64,000 nucleotides of DNA from positions 1 to 64,000 of the forward strand of contig DASREM010000028.1 in assembly GCA_035652095.1 (NCBI GenBank), given 5' to 3'. Source of the DNA: DASREM01 sp035652095. GTDB taxonomy: Bacteria; Acidobacteriota; Terriglobia; Terriglobales; Acidobacteriaceae. The notes below the pieces were generated by a model. That model saw nothing but the letters and a program-made list of their open reading frames with translations. It ran no database searches and was not told where the DNA came from. Positions 60,909 through 64,000 of this stretch are shown here, one piece after another. Numbering within the stretch: the first letter of the stretch is position 1; each line of letters begins with the position of its first letter. The position numbers were made by a program, and so were the translations under genes.

Positions 60909-63900
60909 TTAGTTGCTTGAGGCTTGGCTGCTGAAGGCTGCAGCAGGGAAGGAAACGCTCACCATAGTGCCGTTGGGGCCGGACTGAATGTCAATAGTTC
61001 CGCCGAGTTGACGCACGCGTTCGCGCATACCTTGAATGCCCACACCGGTCCGGGGAGGAGCCTGGGCTTTCAACTGCCCATCCTTGGAGAATCCCTTTCC
61101 GTAATCGCGCACCTCGACGCGAACGTCACTTTCGGTCCTCAGGATGGAGATCGCAGCGGTTTCGCTTTCAGAATGCCGGTGAACGTTGGTGAGGGCTTCC
61201 TGAATGATGCGGAAGATCGCGGTTTCCATCTCGGGGGACAAGCGGCCGAGGTCGGGCGAGAGAGACAAGTCGACCGGAATCTTGCTGCGCTCGGCAAAGC
61301 CCTCGACGTACCAGCGGACTGCGGAGGGAAGACCGGCTTCATCGAGCAGCGGCGGATGCAGCAGGTGAGAGATGGTGCGCAGTTCCTTGGACATTTCCTG
61401 CACCAGGTCGCGGCTTTCAGCGCAGGCCTTGGCGGCAGTGGGACTGAGGCGGGAGATTTCGCTTTCAATTACCGAGAGATCGATGTCGAGCGCTACCACG
61501 ATCTGCCCGGCGCTGTCGTGCAGTTCCCGTGCGATACGGCGGCGCTCTTCGTCCTGCATCTGCAGGAGGCGCCCTGAAAGCGCGCGAACGCTATCTTCGG
61601 CGCGTTTACGATCGGTGATATCGGTGCTGAGTTCGAGGAAGCCGAGGGGATTGCCCTGTTTATCGGTCCACAGGCTCCAGCGGCTCGCAACGGTGATGCG
61701 GGAGCCGTCGCGCTTGGATTGAATCAACTCCCCATGCCAGTGTTTTCCGCTGAGAACCTGGGCGCGAACTTCGGGGAAGGGCCGAGGGAATTCGCTTTGA
61801 AGGATGGGGTTAATCAACTGGCCCAGGACTTCGTCGCGGCTCCAGCCATAGAGGCGTTCTGCGCCCTGGTTCCAGTAGGTGACCCGGTCGTCGAGGGTGC
61901 GCACCAGGATGGCTTCGTCGGCGAGGTCCAGGAGTTCGGCCTGGGCGAGCACCTGGGCGGTCGTATGCTCGAGTTCGGCGGTACGCTCGCGCACGCGCTT
62001 TTCCAGATCACTGTGGGCGGCGCGGAGAGCCTGCTCGACCGTCTTGCGCTCGGTGATGTCAAGGCAAGAGCCGATGTATCCGGTGAATTCGCCTTTCGGG
62101 GTATAGCGTGGAACGGCGCGATCGAGGATCCAGCGATAGTCGCCATCGGCGCGGCGCAAGCGATATTCCATGCTGAAGGGCTGGCGATGTTTGAACGAGG
62201 ACTGGTAAATCTTGGAACAGCGTTCGGCGTCGTCGGGGTGAATCCCTTGCGACCAACCTGCGCCGGACTCCTGCTCAGCGGTGCGCCCGGTGAAATCCAG
62301 CCAGGCCTTGTTGAAGAAGTTGTAAGCAGAGTCGGGGCCAGACATCCAGATCATGACAGGGGCGGTATCGGCCATGATACGGAAGCGTTCTTCGCTCTCA
62401 CGCAGAGCCGCTTCGGCGCGTAGCTTTTCGGTAAGGTTGGTGATCGCGGCCAGACAAGCGGGGCGACCCATGAATGTTTCTTTAAATCCGACTACCTGAA
62501 CCTCGATGGCGGTACCGTCCTTGCGCCGGTGGGTAAAGTTGCCCAGCGTGATCGGACCGGACCCGAGCCTGGCGAGTTGCTGACTAAGGTTGGATTCGCC
62601 GTCGGTGCGAACATCGTTGATGGTCATGCGCATGAACTCTGCGCGCGAGTAGCCGTAGTGCGTGATGACCGCCTCGTTAACGTCGAGGAATTGAAGAGTC
62701 TCAAGGTCGAAGATCCACATAGGTTGTGGATTGTGGTGGAACAGGCGACGATATTGTTCCCTGACCTCGGATCGAGCGGCGCCGACTTTTGCGTTGACCT
62801 CGGCGCGCTGGAGATGGGAGCAGACGCGAGCGACCAGTTCCCGGGCGCTAAAGGGTTTGACGAGGTAGTCGTCGGCGCCCTGCTGAAGACCTTCGACGCG
62901 CGATTCCTCGCCGGCGCGAGCGGAAAGCAGGATGACAGGCACGGTTCGGAGATCGGGATCAGAACGCAAGGCGCGCAGGAGGGAGAAACCGTCCATGAGC
63001 GGCATCATGACGTCGGCCAGGACCAGGTCAGGGCGGCGGGCGCGAGCCGCGGCCAAGGCAGCCTCACCATTGGAGACGGTTTCCACGTGGTACAAGTCGG
63101 CGAGCAAGCGGCCAACGTATTTCTGAATGTCGGGGTTGTCGTCGGCTAAGAGGATATGAGCGGCGGCATCTGCAGGCCCGCCTTGTGGGTCCGCAGCCGG
63201 CGCCGCGGGAGTGAGCCACCGCAAGGACTCATCCACGTAGGGCTGCGCAGCGTTGCTGATGGAAACCAAAGATGCTTCGGCGGCGATTTTGTCTGCCGGA
63301 AGATGCGAACTGCCGAAAGGAATGGAGACAGTAAATGTGGTTCCGCGGCCCGGAGAACTTTTTACATCAATGCTGCCGCCATGAAGGTGGACAAGTTCGT
63401 GGACCATGGCGAGACCAATGCCGCTGCCTTCATGACTGCGGCCACGAGACCCTTCGACGCGATGGAAACGCTCGAAGATGTGCGGCAACTCATGTTCGGG
63501 GATCCCGACGCCGGTGTCGGCGACGGTCAGTTCCACCCGGCCGTCGCGGGGCGTGAGGGTCAAGGTGACTTCGCCCCGCAAGGTGTACTTAAGAGCGTTG
63601 GAGAGAAGATTGAGGACAATTTTCTCCCACATGTCGTGGTCAACATAGACCGGCTCAGGCAGGGGAGGGCACTGGATGGAAAGCTTCAATCCGGCGCGGG
63701 TAAACGCCGACTCGAACATGCTTCCGAGTTCCGCGGTCAAACTGGAGAGCTGAGTGGGGCGGTAGCTGGCCTGGGCGCGTCCGGATTCGAGGCGAGAGAA
63801 GTCGAGCAGGGTGTTGACCAGTTTCAGCAAGCGCAATGCGTTGCGCTGAACCATGGCAAGCTGCTCGGATTCGTCGCTCGAGAAATTACCGGGAGACTTA

Positions 63901-64000
63901 CGCAGAAGCTGCTCGAGCGGGCCGAGCATCAGGGTGAGCGGGGTGCGAAATTCATGGCTGACATTGCTGAAGAAAAGAGTCTTGGCGCGGTCGATCGCAG
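60909..64000 (-). CDS. Hybrid sensor histidine kinase with two kinase cores (5' end beyond the window)
   Basis: At least 1030 residues; the frame stays open to the right edge, so the start is missing. First come an H-box FFSNVSHEFRTPLTLMLGPL (about 63886-63945), then HATPase N-box IVLNLLSNALKYTLRG and G-boxes GVGIPEHELPHIFERFHRVE and GSGIGLAMVHELV. Next is a receiver domain (HILLADDNPDIQKYVGRLLA, phospho-Asp in VLADVMMPLMDG, Lys in LVKPFS). Three PAS domains follow (FHHNPQPMWIFDLETLQFLD; ERFRIMADTAPVMIWMSGPD; LLDLADEAILVRTLDD). The protein ends with a NarL-type kinase core: HisKA_3 RRRIARELHDSAGQIVVALD and HATPase GVGIQGMRERVRQLGG. Phosphoryl flow between two cores in one chain is unusual. 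Sensing inputs upstream are not visible. Confidence 0.93.
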   Translation of the reverse strand, partial: AIDRAKTLFFSNVSHEFRTPLTLMLGPLEQLLRKSPGNFSSDESEQLAMVQRNALRLLKLVNTLLDFSRLESGRAQASYRPTQLSSLTAELGSMFESAFTRAGLKLSIQCPPLPEPVYVDHDMWEKIVLNLLSNALKYTLRGEVTLTLTPRDGRVELTVADTGVGIPEHELPHIFERFHRVEGSRGRSHEGSGIGLAMVHELVHLHGGSIDVKSSPGRGTTFTVSIPFGSSHLPADKIAAEASLVSISNAAQPYVDESLRWLTPAAPAADPQGGPADAAAHILLADDNPDIQKYVGRLLADLYHVETVSNGEAALAAARARRPDLVLADVMMPLMDGFSLLRALRSDPDLRTVPVILLSARAGEESRVEGLQQGADDYLVKPFSARELVARVCSHLQRAEVNAKVGAARSEVREQYRRLFHHNPQPMWIFDLETLQFLDVNEAVITHYGYSRAEFMRMTINDVRTDGESNLSQQLARLGSGPITLGNFTHRRKDGTAIEVQVVGFKETFMGRPACLAAITNLTEKLRAEAALRESEERFRIMADTAPVMIWMSGPDSAYNFFNKAWLDFTGRTAEQESGAGWSQGIHPDDAERCSKIYQSSFKHRQPFSMEYRLRRADGDYRWILDRAVPRYTPKGEFTGYIGSCLDITERKTVEQALRAAHSDLEKRVRERTAELEHTTAQVLAQAELLDLADEAILVRTLDDRVTYWNQGAERLYGWSRDEVLGQLINPILQSEFPRPFPEVRAQVLSGKHWHGELIQSKRDGSRITVASRWSLWTDKQGNPLGFLELSTDITDRKRAEDSVRALSGRLLQMQDEERRRIARELHDSAGQIVVALDIDLSVIESEISRLSPTAAKACAESRDLVQEMSKELRTISHLLHPPLLDEAGLPSAVRWYVEGFAERSKIPVDLSLSPDLGRLSPEMETAIFRIIQEALTNVHRHSESETAAISILRTESDVRVEVRDYGKGFSKDGQLKAQAPPRTGVGIQGMRERVRQLGGTIDIQSGPNGTMVSVSFPAAAFSSQASSN

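Noticed and set aside
60453..60920. 155-residue plus-strand ORF in the large gap
   Set aside because: No ribosome site, irregular Arg/Ser/Gly-rich sequence, no domain, and it overlaps the end of the kinase gene.

Overview
The window looks like chromosome of an Acidobacteriota (Terriglobia-like) bacterium. This is inferred from gene content: a TPR-secretin-cohesin protein with pseudopilins, a GloVer-repeat protein, a DUF6249 protein, a PEP-CTERM protein, BoxB/BoxC, and many secreted proteins of unknown role. No rRNA or tRNA gene is visible, so the phylum call rests on protein families only. The sequence is GC-rich, with mostly conventional Shine-Dalgarno sites and some GTG/TTG starts.

Left part (1-16 kb) is a non-ribosomal peptide locus. 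A large synthetase runs off the left edge with order C - FkbH - PCP - C - A(Ser) - PCP - C. It lies behind a Wzm/Wzt-type ABC exporter. Upstream on the same strand is a one-module synthetase C-A(Asp)-PCP whose C domain has lost HHxxxDG. A free-standing condensation protein is transcribed divergently from that synthetase. The FkbH unit predicts a glycerate-derived residue, so the product may be an Asp/glycerate/Ser peptide or depsipeptide.

16-26 kb: GloVer repeat protein, polyprenyl-phosphate-type GT2, secreted LVIVD/Ig-like protein, smpB, and a TPR-secretin-cohesin protein followed by two pseudopilins. 26-28.7 kb is a mobile and repeat island: a RAYT flanked by perfect 16-bp inverted REP copies, an IS1182-family element inserted in the loop of a REP hairpin with a 5-bp duplication, further REP copies, and a duplicated unit of about 128 bp carrying terminator-like hairpins.

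28.7-38 kb: DUF6249 protein, acyl carrier protein, a divergent hexapeptide acyltransferase, a lipoprotein with an Ig-like domain and a hydrolase-like region, an SDR epimerase/dehydratase with a four-Cys insert coupled to a DesII-like radical SAM enzyme, ribosomal protein S1 with a 58-aa downstream ORF, and a DUF1624-type membrane protein. The acyltransferase and the SDR/radical-SAM operon have near-identical promoters. 38-42.7 kb is an aerobic benzoyl-CoA (box) operon, boxC-boxB-unknown-boxR, without boxA or a benzoate-CoA ligase in the window.

42.8-64 kb is mostly housekeeping and signalling: two ABC-F proteins, a PfpI/DJ-1 protein, a lone hypA, an exported methyltransferase, an lhr-nei operon, a XRE-cupin regulator, a TolB-like protein, tandem Usp, a REC-PilZ-PilZ protein, a PEP-CTERM protein, and a very large hybrid kinase that runs off the right edge.
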